64,000 bases of DNA from Umezawaea sp036375055 (GCF_036375055.1 NZ_DASUSQ010000042.1:18306-82305), one strand, 5' to 3'. Counted from the first letter of the stretch, positions 44,134 through 54,569 are shown. Program-made: numbers and translations. Notes: generated by a model from the sequence alone, not told the origin.

Positions 44134-44147
44134 GTCCCCTCCACCGG

Positions 44148-45719
44148 TCACCGGCCCGCCACCACCGCGACCGGTTCGTCGCGCGGCAGGTCGCACTCCT
44201 TGGCGATCTCCCGCTCGAACGCGTCCGCCCAGGCCTCCAACCGGTCGACGTTGTTCCGCATGTCGCGGAAGGTCTGGTCGGCGGTCTTCTCGGTGAGCAG
44301 GTCCAGGTGCAGCTCGGCGCAGATGGGCACCTTGCTGTACTCGACGAACAGGTACCTGTCCGGTTGGGCCGCCTGCGCGGCGAAGGCGCGCAGGTTCGCC
44401 TGCATGCGTTTCTGGATGGGCAGGAACCTCGCCGCGATGGGGTGGAACTCGGCGGCGGCGTCCTCGCTCTTGAACAGACCGCGGAACAGCATCTGCGAGG
44501 GGAGCGACCAGTAGTACGACGTGTCCCACATGACCTTCGTGAACATGGCAGGCGCGTGCCCGAAGATGCCGTAGCTGTCCTGGTACACCTGGAGGTAGTT
44601 CGGCCAGAGGTCGTCGAGCAGCAACCGGTTGTACCGCTGGGCGACGTCGGCGGTCAGGCGGCCCGCGCGGTCGAGTTCGACGAGCCGCGTCGTGATGGTG
44701 TTCGTGTAGGCGATGAAGTCCGTTCCAGGGCTGTAGAACGCGTCGAGGAAGACCGCCGCCTCACCGACGCAGGACCACCGGTCGTGCGAGAAGGCCTGCT
44801 CGGACCCGTGGCTCACGTTCCGCAGCTTCAAGAAGTCGAGGACCTCGGCGTGCTCCACGAACGCCGCGAGCGTCGGCTCGTGCTCGGCGAGCCACTGGCG
44901 CGCCCTCGGTTCCGTCGCGTACGTCTTGAAGGGGTGGATGCGCTCGTCGGTGACGATGCCGACGCTCGTGTTCCCCGACGCCAGCGGGATCATCCACACC
45001 CAGTAGCCGCGACCCATCAGGTGGTTGGTGGAGAACCACCTGCGCTCCTGCGTCTTCGGCGTCCACGTCGGGCTCGTGGCCGCCGCCATCCGCTCGACGT
45101 CGTACTCGCCGCGGAAGCGCCACCACGCCGCGTTGATCTCGTGCGGGCTGGGGGTGCCCAGGCCGAGCTTGCGCTGCAGCAGCCGGTGGCGACCGGACGC
45201 GTCGGCGACGAAGCGCGCCCTGACCTCGCGCTCGCCGCCCTCACCCGGCACCTGGTAGTGGACGACGTGGTCGTCGCCGGTGGAGGAGAGGTCGACGTCG
45301 ATCACCTTGGCGCCCTCGACGAGGTCGACACCGAGCTCGTGGCTGCCCTTCCGCAGATCGCGTTCGAGGATGCCCCGGTCGATCTGGTAGGACGGCACGC
45401 GCGCGAACCGCCGCGCACCGATCTCCGGTCGCGCCTCGAACGGTCCGTGCGGATCGCCGAAGAACATGCGCAGGCCCAGCTTGTGCAGGTGCCGCGTGTT
45501 GAAGTAGCCGGTGAGGCCGAGCTGCTCGGTGAGGTAGTTCGCACCCCCCTCGACCGTGGCCTCCCCGACCTTGTGGGCACCGTCCGGGATGTCCCCCGAG
45601 GTCCGTTCGAGCACCAGCACCGCGAGGTCCGGCATGGTCCGCTTGAGCTGCCTCGACAGCGTCAACCCTGCCAGGCCGCCGCCGCACACCACGACGTCGT
45701 AACGTTCGACTGCTTCCAT
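44148..45719 (-). CDS. Flavin-dependent halogenase-like enzyme
   Basis: A 523-residue FAD enzyme of the tryptophan-halogenase superfamily. The FAD motif is VVVCGGGLAG (11-18), followed by HKVGEAT with Lys50 near the position of the catalytic halogenase lysine, the WxWxIP motif is intact at W240-P245, and GEAAVFLDAFYSPGTDF is the later flavin motif (GDAA-like). These features argue for halogenation, although some family members are oxidases or hydroxylases. It sits directly downstream of the PKS, so a chlorinated or brominated chain is possible. Confidence 0.8.
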   Translation of the reverse strand: MEAVERYDVVVCGGGLAGLTLSRQLKRTMPDLAVLVLERTSGDIPDGAHKVGEATVEGGANYLTEQLGLTGYFNTRHLHKLGLRMFFGDPHGPFEARPEIGARRFARVPSYQIDRGILERDLRKGSHELGVDLVEGAKVIDVDLSSTGDDHVVHYQVPGEGGEREVRARFVADASGRHRLLQRKLGLGTPSPHEINAAWWRFRGEYDVERMAAATSPTWTPKTQERRWFSTNHLMGRGYWVWMIPLASGNTSVGIVTDERIHPFKTYATEPRARQWLAEHEPTLAAFVEHAEVLDFLKLRNVSHGSEQAFSHDRWSCVGEAAVFLDAFYSPGTDFIAYTNTITTRLVELDRAGRLTADVAQRYNRLLLDDLWPNYLQVYQDSYGIFGHAPAMFTKVMWDTSYYWSLPSQMLFRGLFKSEDAAAEFHPIAARFLPIQKRMQANLRAFAAQAAQPDRYLFVEYSKVPICAELHLDLLTEKTADQTFRDMRNNVDRLEAWADAFEREIAKECDLPRDEPVAVVAGR

Positions 45720-45751
45720 GATTCCGCTCCGTCCGAGTCGGTCCGCGCCGG

Positions 45752-48700
45752 TCAGAGATTCGTGAACATCGGGTACGCGTCCTTGACGGACAGCTCGCGG
45801 GCGATCGTGTCCATCACCTCCGGACCGGGGTTCTGGATGAACAGGTGGCCGCCGGGGACCGTGGTCAGCGAGAACCCGCCGCTGGTCAACTTCCCCCACG
45901 CCTGGAGCTGGTACTCCTCGAACAGCGGGTCGTCGACGCCGTGCAGGACCGTGATCGGGGCGCGCAGCAGGACCCCGTCGTCGAACCGGTAGTCGCCGAG
46001 CATCCTGAGGTCCGCCCGCACCGCGGGCATCAGCGGCTTGATCGACGCTTCGTCGGCGATCGGTCCCATGAGCAGACCGTTGTCCCGCAACACCTCCAGG
46101 ACCCGGTCGTCGGATTCGCCGCCGACGATGCTGCCGTTCCGGAGGTGCTTCAGGCCGCGCACGTAGTCCTCGACGTACGTCGCCGACGGCCAGCCCCCGA
46201 TGATGAGCTTCGTCGGAACCTCGGCGAACTGCTGTTCGAGGTACTTCGTGAGCTCGTACGCGAGCAGCCCGCCCATGCTGTGCCCGTAGATGGCGAAGGA
46301 CCTGTCGAGGTGGGGCAGCATGGCGTCCGCCAGCTCCGCGATGAAGGCGGGCATCGAGTCGATCGGTGTCTCGGCGATCCGGTCCTCGCGGCCGGGGGCC
46401 TGGAGCGCCACGACCTCGATCGAGTCGGGCAGGTAGCCGGGCCAGGGTGCGAAGACCGAGGCCGCGCCGCCGACGAAGGGCAGCGTGAACACGCGCAGCG
46501 ACGCCGAGTTGGACCGGCCTTCCACCGTGTGGATCCACCGCTCCGGACCGGAGACCCGTACGACCGCCTCGGGCCGGGCCCCGGCCGCGTCGCCGAGGAC
46601 CTGGGCGAGGACGTCCTTGGCGAACTCGGTGATGGTCGGCCCGCGCATCAGGCCCATGGTCGGGAAGTCGATCTCCAGGTGCTTGGCGAGCGCGTTGCGG
46701 ATCTGGCCCGCCATCAGCGAGTCCATCCCGAGGTCGGTCAGCGAGGCGTCGTGGACGAGGCGGTCGACCGGCATGTCGAAGATCCGGGCGATCTGCTCGG
46801 AGAGCGCCTGGACGAGCCGCGGTTCCCGCGCGTCCTCCGGGAGTTGGAGCAGCTCGGCGCGCAGACCCTCCGCACCGCCCGCCGACGCGGACCCCGTCGC
46901 GCCTTCCAGCGCCAGGTGAGCGAGCCGTGACGAGCTGCGGAACGACGGCATGACCTGGCTCATCTTCGCGAAGTCCACCCCGAACACGCTCGCGCGGCCG
47001 ACGCCCTGCGCCAGGCACCGCCCGACGAAGCCGAGCGCCTGGTCCGGTGAGATCGCCGTCCACCCCATCCGGGCGAGCGTGTCGACCTTGTTGCGCGCGA
47101 TGAAGCCGACCTCGCCGATGGCGCCCCAGTTGATCGTCAACGCGGGCAGTCCCCTGTCGTGGCGGTACGCCGCCAGCGCTTCGAGGAACCCGTTCGCCGC
47201 CGAGTAGTTGGCCTGCCCCGGCGTGCCGATGTACCAGCTCATCGACGAGTACATGACGAAGGCGTCCAGGTCGAGGTCGAGGGTGTGGTTGTGCAGGTGC
47301 CACGCACCGTCGACCTTCGGCCGCACGGCCCTGAGGAACTGCCGCTCCGTCATGTCCGCGAGCGACGTGTCGTCGAGCACCATCGCCGCGTGGAAGACGC
47401 CCCGCAGCGGCGGCAGTGGCGAGATCCGCGTGAGCAGCGCCTCGACCTCGTCCTCCACGGACACGTCGGCCCGTTCGAGCATGACGGTGGCGCCCAGCGC
47501 CCGCATGGCGTCGATAGCCGCCTCGTTCTCGGCGTCCACCGCCGCCCTGCGCCCGACCAGCACCACGGTGCCCGCGCCCTGCTCGACCAGCCACTGGGCG
47601 GTCCGCAGGCCGAACCCCGTGTACCCGCCCGTGACCAGGTAGGTGCCGTCGGCGTCGAACGTCTCGTCCCCACCGGGTGTCGGTCGGACGAGCAGCTCGG
47701 TGTCCGGGTCGAACTCGACGACGACCTTGCCGATCTGCTTCGCGTTCGCCATGTACCGGAACGCGGACACCACCTCGGCCGCACCGAAGTCCGTGCGGGG
47801 GAGCGCGGGGAGCGTGCCCGACGCGACGCGGTCGAGGACCTCGGTCATGACCCGCCCGCACAGCGCCGGGTCTTCGAGCAGCAGCCGGTCGACGTCGATC
47901 GCCGAGTAGCTCAGGTTGTTGCCGAACGGCTTGAGGCCGAGCTGGTAGTTCTCGTAGATGTCCTTCTTGCCGATCTCCAGGAACCGGCCGCGCGGGCGGA
48001 GCAGTTCGAGGCTCTTCGGGATGGTCTCGCCCTGGAGGGAGTTCAGCACGACGTCCACGCCGTCGCAGCGCCGGGCGATCTCCTCCGCGAACGCGGGCGA
48101 ACGGGAGTCGTACACCTCCTCCACGCCCAGTGATCGGAGGTGGTCCCGCTTCTCCTCGCTCCCCGCCGTGGCGAGGACCGTCGCGCCGAGCGCCTGCGCG
48201 ACGTGGACGGCGGCGAGCCCGACGCCACCCGCGGCGGCGTGGATGAGCACGCGCTCGCCCGAGCGCAGCCTGCCCACCTCCACCAGCGAGTACCACGCGG
48301 TCAGGTACGCCATCGGCAGCGTCGCGGCCTCGACGTCCGAGAGGGTGGAGGGGGTCGCGAAGACCAGCCGGGCATCGGTGGTCACCAGGGAGCCGAAGCA
48401 CCCGCGGGCGAACGCCACGACGCGGTCGCCGGGGGCGAACCCGTCGACGTCGGCGCCGACCCGCGTGACGACGCCCGCGCACTCCACCCCGAGGTCGTCG
48501 CCGTAGAACCCGCTGAAGGTGGCTCCCTCGGCGAGCAGCCCGAGGGTGAGCATGACGTCCCGGAAGTTCAGGCCGGTGGCGAGCGGCCGGATCGCGACCT
48601 CACCGGGGCCGGGGGCGGGCAGTGCTCGTCCCTCGTACCGGAGCTGGTCGATCGCGTGCTCGCTCGGAACGGTCAAGCAGAAGGGCGTTCCGTCCGACAC

Positions 48701-51700
48701 GCGGGTCGGTTTCGCGACCGACGCCTCGAACTCGGCGACCGAGACGTGGTCGAGGCGGTCGACGAACCGCCCGTCCCCGCGGAAGGCGACCTCCTCGTCG
48801 GCCGTCCGCACGTGCAGCAGCTCGTCGAGGAGCTGGGACGCCCGGCGCGCGGCGTCCGACGACGGGTCGAAGTCGATGATCTTCGCGGGCAGGCTGATCT
48901 GCTCGTTCAACAGCACCCGGTGGATGCCCCAGCTCGGCAGCTGCGCGGGCGCGACGCGCTCGCCCCGGTCGAGGACCTGCGCCCCCGCGGTCGCCACCCA
49001 GAACCGCGGCGTCGTGGCGGGCTCCGCCCGCCCGACCGCCTGCACCAGCGCGACGACGCTGTACGCGCCCTGGCTCTCGATCTCGGGCAGCGACTCGGTG
49101 GTGAGCTCCGATCCCGCGAAGTCCAGGTTCCACAGGTGCAGCACGCCCGCCGCGCCGCCGACGTGCTCCAGCACGCGCCGCAGGTCATCGGCGCTGGTCG
49201 GGCGCACCCGGAAGCTGCGGGCGTCGACCTGTTCGAACGCCTCACCGCGGGTGACGAGAACGCTGCCGGACGCGGCCTCCCCCAGCAGGTCGAGGTAGCT
49301 CTCGCCGACACCGCCCGCGTCCGCCAGCACGACCCACGGCCCCCGCTCCGCCCCCGGCTGGTGGGGATCGAGGTCCACGGTCCGCCCGCGCGCCACGACG
49401 ACCGAGTTGCCGGACTCCTCCGGCGTGGTCTTGTCGGAGAGCACCTGGACGTGCTCGAAGCCCGCGGTGGGCAGGAAGTCGAGCCACTGCGCCTCGGTCA
49501 GCACCGGGTAGCTCGGCCGGACGTCCGTGTCGGTGAACTTCCACCACCCCTCGGTCATCCCGAAGGTCAGGTCGACCCAGTGCGGTGGCACCGTGGCCTC
49601 CATGATCAGGAGCATTCCGCGTGAGGTCATCAGCCGCTGGACTCCGGCGAGGGTGTCCCGCAGGCTCGGGGTGGCGTGCAGGACGTTCGACGCCACCACG
49701 ATGTCGTAGTAGTGCGGGTCGAACCCCTGGGCCTCGACGTCCTGCTCGACGTCGAGGACCCGGTAGTCCACGAAGTCGTACTCGGCGAACCGGTCGCGCG
49801 CCTTGGCGAGGAAGAGCTGGCCGATGTCGGAGTACACGTACTCCGCGCGGTCCGCGGGCAGCTCGGACAGCACGAACCCGGTCGTGCCGCCCGTGCCCGC
49901 GCCGATCTCCAGCACGCGCACCGGCCGGTCGCTCGGCAGCGACCGCACGCACTCCGCGACGACACCGCCGATGATGCGGTTCGTCTTCTCGAACGAGAAC
50001 GAGGTCGAGTACAGGTCGACGACCGACTGGAACTCGTGCTCGGGGAAGATGAGCTCGACCGGGTTGACCTCGTCGCGGAGGACGGCGGCCAACTCCCCGC
50101 CGCAGCGCTCCAGCACGGCGTACTCGGACTCGCACTCGGGATGCTCGCGGCGCAGCCTCGCGAGGTCCGACGCGGTGTCGACGCGCGCGGGCGTGCGCGC
50201 CAACCGCCACGTGCCCGCGTCCTCCTCGACGATCCCGTGCAGCGACAGCAGTTCCAGCAGCCTGCCGAAGTAGCGCCGGTGCTTGTCGTGCACCCCCAGC
50301 TCCGCCACGACCTCGTCGGGGGTGAAGCGGCGGCCCTCCGACAGGTCCATGCCGAGTTCGTGCAGCGCCTCGGTGGTGTAGCCGATGCACAGCTGGTTCA
50401 TCGCGTCCTCGGTCACGGCGTGGTAGCCGCGGTTGACCGGCCAGTTCCGCAACTCGTCGAGCAGGGGTTCCACGGCCGTCCGCACGGCCGTGTCCGAGGG
50501 CAGGAAGTCGGCGGGCATCCGCGACTTGCGGCGCACCGGGGCCGGTTGCCAGCGGAAGTCGTAGAACCAGTTCGCGAGCACGTCGCCGTCATCAGCGCTT
50601 CGGGTGATGGACTTGAACCTCAGGTCGACGAACTCGGCGACCACCGTTCCGTCGTCGTTGACGATCCAGAAGTCGCCCGAGCTGTACATCGGGTCGTCGG
50701 TCACGTGCGCCTGCGCGTAGACGTGCAGGCGGCCTCGCGGCCTCGTGTAGAAGCTGAGCCGTTCGACCTCGACCGGCAGGTAGAGCATCTTGGCCTGCTG
50801 GTCGACGACGTCGCCCTTGAGCACGTCGCCGTACGCGACGGGGAGCGTCGTGATGCACGAGTCGAGCAGACCGGGGTGGATCGCGTGGCGCGGCGCCTCG
50901 TCCGCGCTGGCGGCGGGGGTTTCGAGCCGCGCGAGGCACTTGCGGTCGGAGCGGTTGAACGCGACGGCCGCCCGGAAGGTGGTGCCCAGGGCCAAGCCGT
51001 TGCGGCCGAGCACGGCGTAGAGATCGGCGGGGTCGATCTCCACGGGGCACTCCGCCTCCAGTTCCGAGAGCGGTCGGGGGAGCGCGGCGGTGGGGGCTCC
51101 ACGCCGAAGCGTCCCGACGGAGTGCAAGGTCCAGTCGGCGTCGCCGTCCTGACGGCTGTACACGGAGAAGTGCATCGCCTGCGTCAGGACCACCTGGACG
51201 GTGGGGGCCGGGCGGTCGTCGAACACGAAGAGCGCGCGGCGGAACTCGACGTCCTCCAGTGAGAGGGGACCGGCGCCGAACGCGTCCTCCGCGCAGCCCA
51301 ACACCATGTCGAGGTAGCCGGCCGCCGGGAAGACGATGGGTCCCTGGACGCGGTGGTCCTCCAGCCACGGGAACCGGACCGGGTCGAGCACCAGTTCCCA
51401 CACGCGCTTGCCCGGCTCGTCCGCGGCGCGGTTCTCGACCCCGACGAGCGGGTGGTTCAGCGGTGGGAAGCGCCTGCCGCGCGACGCGGGCGCCTCCAGC
51501 CAGTACCTCTCCCGCTGCCACGGGTAGAACGGCACCCGCACGCGCTCGGAGCCCCCGTCGAACACGGCGGCCCAGTCCGGGTCCGAACCGGCCGCGTAGA
51601 GCGAGGCCAGGGAGTTCAGCAGGGTGTGGCGGTCGCCGTGCTCGCGCCGCAGCGAGGCGACGACGAGTCCCTCGGCTCCACGCCGGTCGAGCAGTTCCGC

Positions 51701-54193
51701 GATGGCCGTCGCGTGGATGGGGTGGGGACCCAACTCGACGAACGCCGGGTGTCCCGCCTCGACGAGGCGATCGACGGTGGGTGCGAACAGCACCGGCTCG
51801 CGAACGTTGCGCCACCAGTACCCGGCGTCGAGCGCGCCGGTGGGGACGACGTCCGCCATGACGGTCGAGTACATCGGGATCGAGGACGGGCCCGAGGTGA
51901 TCCCGGCCAGCGAGGAGAGCAGCTCGTCCCTCAGCGGGTCCATGTGGTGGCTGTGGAAGGCCACGCTGACCTGGAGGACGCGGCAGAAGACCCCGTCCTG
52001 GCGGAGATCGCGCTCGATCTCCTCCAGCGCGTCCGGATCGCCCGCGAGGACGACCGACTCCGGGCCGTTCAGCGCCGCGACCTCCACCCGTCCGCGGTGC
52101 GCGGCGATCCGGCCCTCCACGTCGCCGTGCCGCAGGCCGACCGCGAGCATCTTGCCCCTGCCGGACGCCTTCTGCTGCACCCGGCTGCGGTGGAAGATGA
52201 CCCGGACCGCGTCCTCGAACGACAGCGCCCCGGACACGCGGGCGGCGGCGACCTCGCCGATGCTGTGGCCGATGACGGCCGAGGGGGTGATGCCCCAGCT
52301 CCGCCACAGGTTCGCCAGCCCGAGCTGCACCGCGAAGACCGCGGGCTGGGCGATGAACGTCTCACCGATGCGGCTGGTCGCCTCGTCGCGACGAAGTTCC
52401 TCCACGACGGACCAGTCGGCGTACCCGCCCAGTTCGGCGTCGACGCGCTCGACGGTCCGCCGGAACACCTCGCTCTCCGCGAGCAGCTCACGCGCCATGC
52501 CCCACCACTGCGGGCCCTGGCCCGAGAAGACGAAGACCGTGCTGGGAGCCGTGGACGCCTTCACGCCGCGGCGGACCGCGTCGGGTGACGAGCCCTCCGC
52601 CACCTCGCGCAGGGTGGCGCGCAGCTCGTCCGCGGACGAGCAGACCACGGCGAGACGGTGGTCGTAGTGCGAACGCGCCAGGGCCTGCGTGGACGCGACG
52701 GCGGGCAGCGCCGCCGCGTTCCTCGGCTCGTCCAGGAAGTCGGCGTAGCCGTCGGCGTACGCGCGGAGCGCGTCCTCGGTCTTGGCGCTCAGGGAGAACA
52801 GGACCGGTTCGTGCGCCGTGGGTTCCGCCGCCCCGTCCGGGTGCTCCTCCCGCGCGCCGTCCGGGGAGCCCTCCAGGATCACGTGGGCGTTGGACCCGCC
52901 GAACCCGAAGGAGTTCACCCCCGCCAGGCGCGGCCCGTCCCCCGGCCACGGTTGGCGGGCCGTGGCCAGCCGCAGGCCCAGGTCCTCGAAGGGGATCGCG
53001 GGGTTCGGCTGGTCGGCGTGGATGTTCGCGGGGATCTCACCCCTGCTCACGACCAGGCACGCCTTGATCATTCCGGCGATCCCGGCCGCGGGCTCCAGGT
53101 GGCCTATGTTCGACTTCACCGCGCCGACGACGCACGGCTCGTGCCCGTCGCGTCCGGACCCCAGCGCCCTTCCGAGCGCACGCGCCTCGATCGGGTCGCC
53201 GACGGGCGTTCCCGTCCCGTGCGCTTCGACGTAGCCGATGCTGGACGGGGCGACGCCCGCATCGCGGCAGGCGTCCAGGATCATCTGCGTCTGGGCTTCC
53301 TCGCTGGGCACGGAGATGCCGTTGGTGCGGCCGTCCGAGTTCGTCGCGGTGCCCCGGATCACCGCGTAGACGCGGTCGCCGTCGGCGATGGCAGCGGACA
53401 GCGGCTTCAGGACGACGGTGCCCGACCCCTCACTGCGCACGTAACCGTCGGCCGACCCGCTGAACGACTTGGACCGGCCTTCGGGGGACAGGAACGTCCC
53501 CTGGCTGAACGCGATGGTCGTCTCGGGGATGAGGAGCGCACCGACCCCGCCGGCGATCGCCATCGTCGCCTCGCCGGAGCGGATGCTGCGGCACGCGAGG
53601 TGGACGGCGACCAACGAGGACGAGCACGCCGTGTCCACGATCATGCTGGGGCCGCGGAGGTCGAGCAGGTAGGAGACGCGGTTGGCCACGATGCAGTTCG
53701 TCACGCCCGCCATCGTGTGGCCGCCGAGCAGGTAGCGGTTCTCGGGGTTGAGCTGGATGATGCCGTAGTCGTGGCCGGAGACCCCCGCGTAGACGGCGGT
53801 CTTCGTGCCCGCGAGCAGCTCGGGGACGATTCCCGCGTCCTGCAACGCTTCCCACGTCGTTTCGAGGAAGAGGCGCTGCTGCGGGTCCATCCGCACGGCC
53901 TCGGTCGGCGTGATGCCGAAGAAGTGCGCGTCGAAGGACGTGACGTCGTCGACGTACCCGCCCGCCTGCGTGCGGAGGTGGCCGGGCCGGGCCGCGTCGC
54001 GGTCGAAGAAGGCGGCGCCCGTCCACCGGTCCTCCGGGACGGCTCGAACGGCGTCCTCCTCCTCGACGAGGAGCCGCCAGAAGTCGTCGACGCTGGAGAC
54101 GTGCCGCGGGAACCGACAGCCGATCCCCACGACGGCAATGCCCTCGTGCACGCTCGACTCGGTGTCGATCGAGGAACTGGACACAGAATTCAT
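45752..54193 (-). CDS. Single-module iterative type I polyketide synthase (KS-AT-DH-MT-ER-KR-ACP-TE)
   Basis: A 2813-residue PKS. The ATG at 54193 follows GAGGG by 7 bases. Domains by motif: KS about 18-445 (Cys190 in DTACSSS, His325, His365); AT about 552-860 (Ser644 in GHSIG, VAFHSHH indicating malonyl-CoA); DH about 915-1200 (His947 in EDHRVQGP, Asp1111 in GLLDSC); C-methyltransferase about 1390-1560 (LEIGAGTGGTTGF); ER about 1840-2165 (HAAAGGVG); KR about 2180-2370 (TGGYTGFGLRTAQ, Tyr2330); ACP about 2450-2535 (Ser2492 in GMDSLM); TE about 2560-2813 (Ser2639 in GHSMGG). All catalytic residues look present, so a methyl-branched, programmed-reduced chain is expected. Confidence 0.93.
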   Translation of the reverse strand: MNSVSSSSIDTESSVHEGIAVVGIGCRFPRHVSSVDDFWRLLVEEEDAVRAVPEDRWTGAAFFDRDAARPGHLRTQAGGYVDDVTSFDAHFFGITPTEAVRMDPQQRLFLETTWEALQDAGIVPELLAGTKTAVYAGVSGHDYGIIQLNPENRYLLGGHTMAGVTNCIVANRVSYLLDLRGPSMIVDTACSSSLVAVHLACRSIRSGEATMAIAGGVGALLIPETTIAFSQGTFLSPEGRSKSFSGSADGYVRSEGSGTVVLKPLSAAIADGDRVYAVIRGTATNSDGRTNGISVPSEEAQTQMILDACRDAGVAPSSIGYVEAHGTGTPVGDPIEARALGRALGSGRDGHEPCVVGAVKSNIGHLEPAAGIAGMIKACLVVSRGEIPANIHADQPNPAIPFEDLGLRLATARQPWPGDGPRLAGVNSFGFGGSNAHVILEGSPDGAREEHPDGAAEPTAHEPVLFSLSAKTEDALRAYADGYADFLDEPRNAAALPAVASTQALARSHYDHRLAVVCSSADELRATLREVAEGSSPDAVRRGVKASTAPSTVFVFSGQGPQWWGMARELLAESEVFRRTVERVDAELGGYADWSVVEELRRDEATSRIGETFIAQPAVFAVQLGLANLWRSWGITPSAVIGHSIGEVAAARVSGALSFEDAVRVIFHRSRVQQKASGRGKMLAVGLRHGDVEGRIAAHRGRVEVAALNGPESVVLAGDPDALEEIERDLRQDGVFCRVLQVSVAFHSHHMDPLRDELLSSLAGITSGPSSIPMYSTVMADVVPTGALDAGYWWRNVREPVLFAPTVDRLVEAGHPAFVELGPHPIHATAIAELLDRRGAEGLVVASLRREHGDRHTLLNSLASLYAAGSDPDWAAVFDGGSERVRVPFYPWQRERYWLEAPASRGRRFPPLNHPLVGVENRAADEPGKRVWELVLDPVRFPWLEDHRVQGPIVFPAAGYLDMVLGCAEDAFGAGPLSLEDVEFRRALFVFDDRPAPTVQVVLTQAMHFSVYSRQDGDADWTLHSVGTLRRGAPTAALPRPLSELEAECPVEIDPADLYAVLGRNGLALGTTFRAAVAFNRSDRKCLARLETPAASADEAPRHAIHPGLLDSCITTLPVAYGDVLKGDVVDQQAKMLYLPVEVERLSFYTRPRGRLHVYAQAHVTDDPMYSSGDFWIVNDDGTVVAEFVDLRFKSITRSADDGDVLANWFYDFRWQPAPVRRKSRMPADFLPSDTAVRTAVEPLLDELRNWPVNRGYHAVTEDAMNQLCIGYTTEALHELGMDLSEGRRFTPDEVVAELGVHDKHRRYFGRLLELLSLHGIVEEDAGTWRLARTPARVDTASDLARLRREHPECESEYAVLERCGGELAAVLRDEVNPVELIFPEHEFQSVVDLYSTSFSFEKTNRIIGGVVAECVRSLPSDRPVRVLEIGAGTGGTTGFVLSELPADRAEYVYSDIGQLFLAKARDRFAEYDFVDYRVLDVEQDVEAQGFDPHYYDIVVASNVLHATPSLRDTLAGVQRLMTSRGMLLIMEATVPPHWVDLTFGMTEGWWKFTDTDVRPSYPVLTEAQWLDFLPTAGFEHVQVLSDKTTPEESGNSVVVARGRTVDLDPHQPGAERGPWVVLADAGGVGESYLDLLGEAASGSVLVTRGEAFEQVDARSFRVRPTSADDLRRVLEHVGGAAGVLHLWNLDFAGSELTTESLPEIESQGAYSVVALVQAVGRAEPATTPRFWVATAGAQVLDRGERVAPAQLPSWGIHRVLLNEQISLPAKIIDFDPSSDAARRASQLLDELLHVRTADEEVAFRGDGRFVDRLDHVSVAEFEASVAKPTRVSDGTPFCLTVPSEHAIDQLRYEGRALPAPGPGEVAIRPLATGLNFRDVMLTLGLLAEGATFSGFYGDDLGVECAGVVTRVGADVDGFAPGDRVVAFARGCFGSLVTTDARLVFATPSTLSDVEAATLPMAYLTAWYSLVEVGRLRSGERVLIHAAAGGVGLAAVHVAQALGATVLATAGSEEKRDHLRSLGVEEVYDSRSPAFAEEIARRCDGVDVVLNSLQGETIPKSLELLRPRGRFLEIGKKDIYENYQLGLKPFGNNLSYSAIDVDRLLLEDPALCGRVMTEVLDRVASGTLPALPRTDFGAAEVVSAFRYMANAKQIGKVVVEFDPDTELLVRPTPGGDETFDADGTYLVTGGYTGFGLRTAQWLVEQGAGTVVLVGRRAAVDAENEAAIDAMRALGATVMLERADVSVEDEVEALLTRISPLPPLRGVFHAAMVLDDTSLADMTERQFLRAVRPKVDGAWHLHNHTLDLDLDAFVMYSSMSWYIGTPGQANYSAANGFLEALAAYRHDRGLPALTINWGAIGEVGFIARNKVDTLARMGWTAISPDQALGFVGRCLAQGVGRASVFGVDFAKMSQVMPSFRSSSRLAHLALEGATGSASAGGAEGLRAELLQLPEDAREPRLVQALSEQIARIFDMPVDRLVHDASLTDLGMDSLMAGQIRNALAKHLEIDFPTMGLMRGPTITEFAKDVLAQVLGDAAGARPEAVVRVSGPERWIHTVEGRSNSASLRVFTLPFVGGAASVFAPWPGYLPDSIEVVALQAPGREDRIAETPIDSMPAFIAELADAMLPHLDRSFAIYGHSMGGLLAYELTKYLEQQFAEVPTKLIIGGWPSATYVEDYVRGLKHLRNGSIVGGESDDRVLEVLRDNGLLMGPIADEASIKPLMPAVRADLRMLGDYRFDDGVLLRAPITVLHGVDDPLFEEYQLQAWGKLTSGGFSLTTVPGGHLFIQNPGPEVMDTIARELSVKDAYPMFTNL

Positions 54194-54569
54194 CGCATTA
54201 CCCTCGTTTTGTCAGCATGCATAAATCGCGGGCGACAAGCCGACGGGCCGTTCAGCGCACGCGACGCCACGCCGTCGGGGAGTCGTTCCGACCGCGCCAG
54301 ACCTCACCAAGATCATCGGTGCCCCCACCTCTGGCGTGCAGACCGCACTCCAGGACTCGAACATAACGACCACGTTCGCACATGTCAACGCATCGGTGGG
54401 CATGCGTGTGCATAGTAGCGACCCAACATGCACAACTTGGCGATCACGCACGTCACCGCGCCAAGATGGACGAGTAGCGCTTCCTCATATGGGACGGAAA
54501 ACCACGCATAAGGGCAATAAACGCGCATGGATGAACACCTGCGCACAGCGTGGTGGTACGATCCGGCGC
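54194..54569. promoter_or_regulatory. Divergent promoter region of the PKS operon and XRE-like gene
   Basis: About 375 bases between divergent starts, more AT-rich than the genes. It must carry the promoter of the leftward 25.7-kb operon. Related ATGCA-containing elements occur at about 54220 (CATGCATAAAT), 54400 (GCATGCGTGTGCATAG) and 54426 (ACATGCACAACT). No clear -10/-35 was assigned. A single long untranslated leader for either gene cannot be excluded. Confidence 0.45.
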
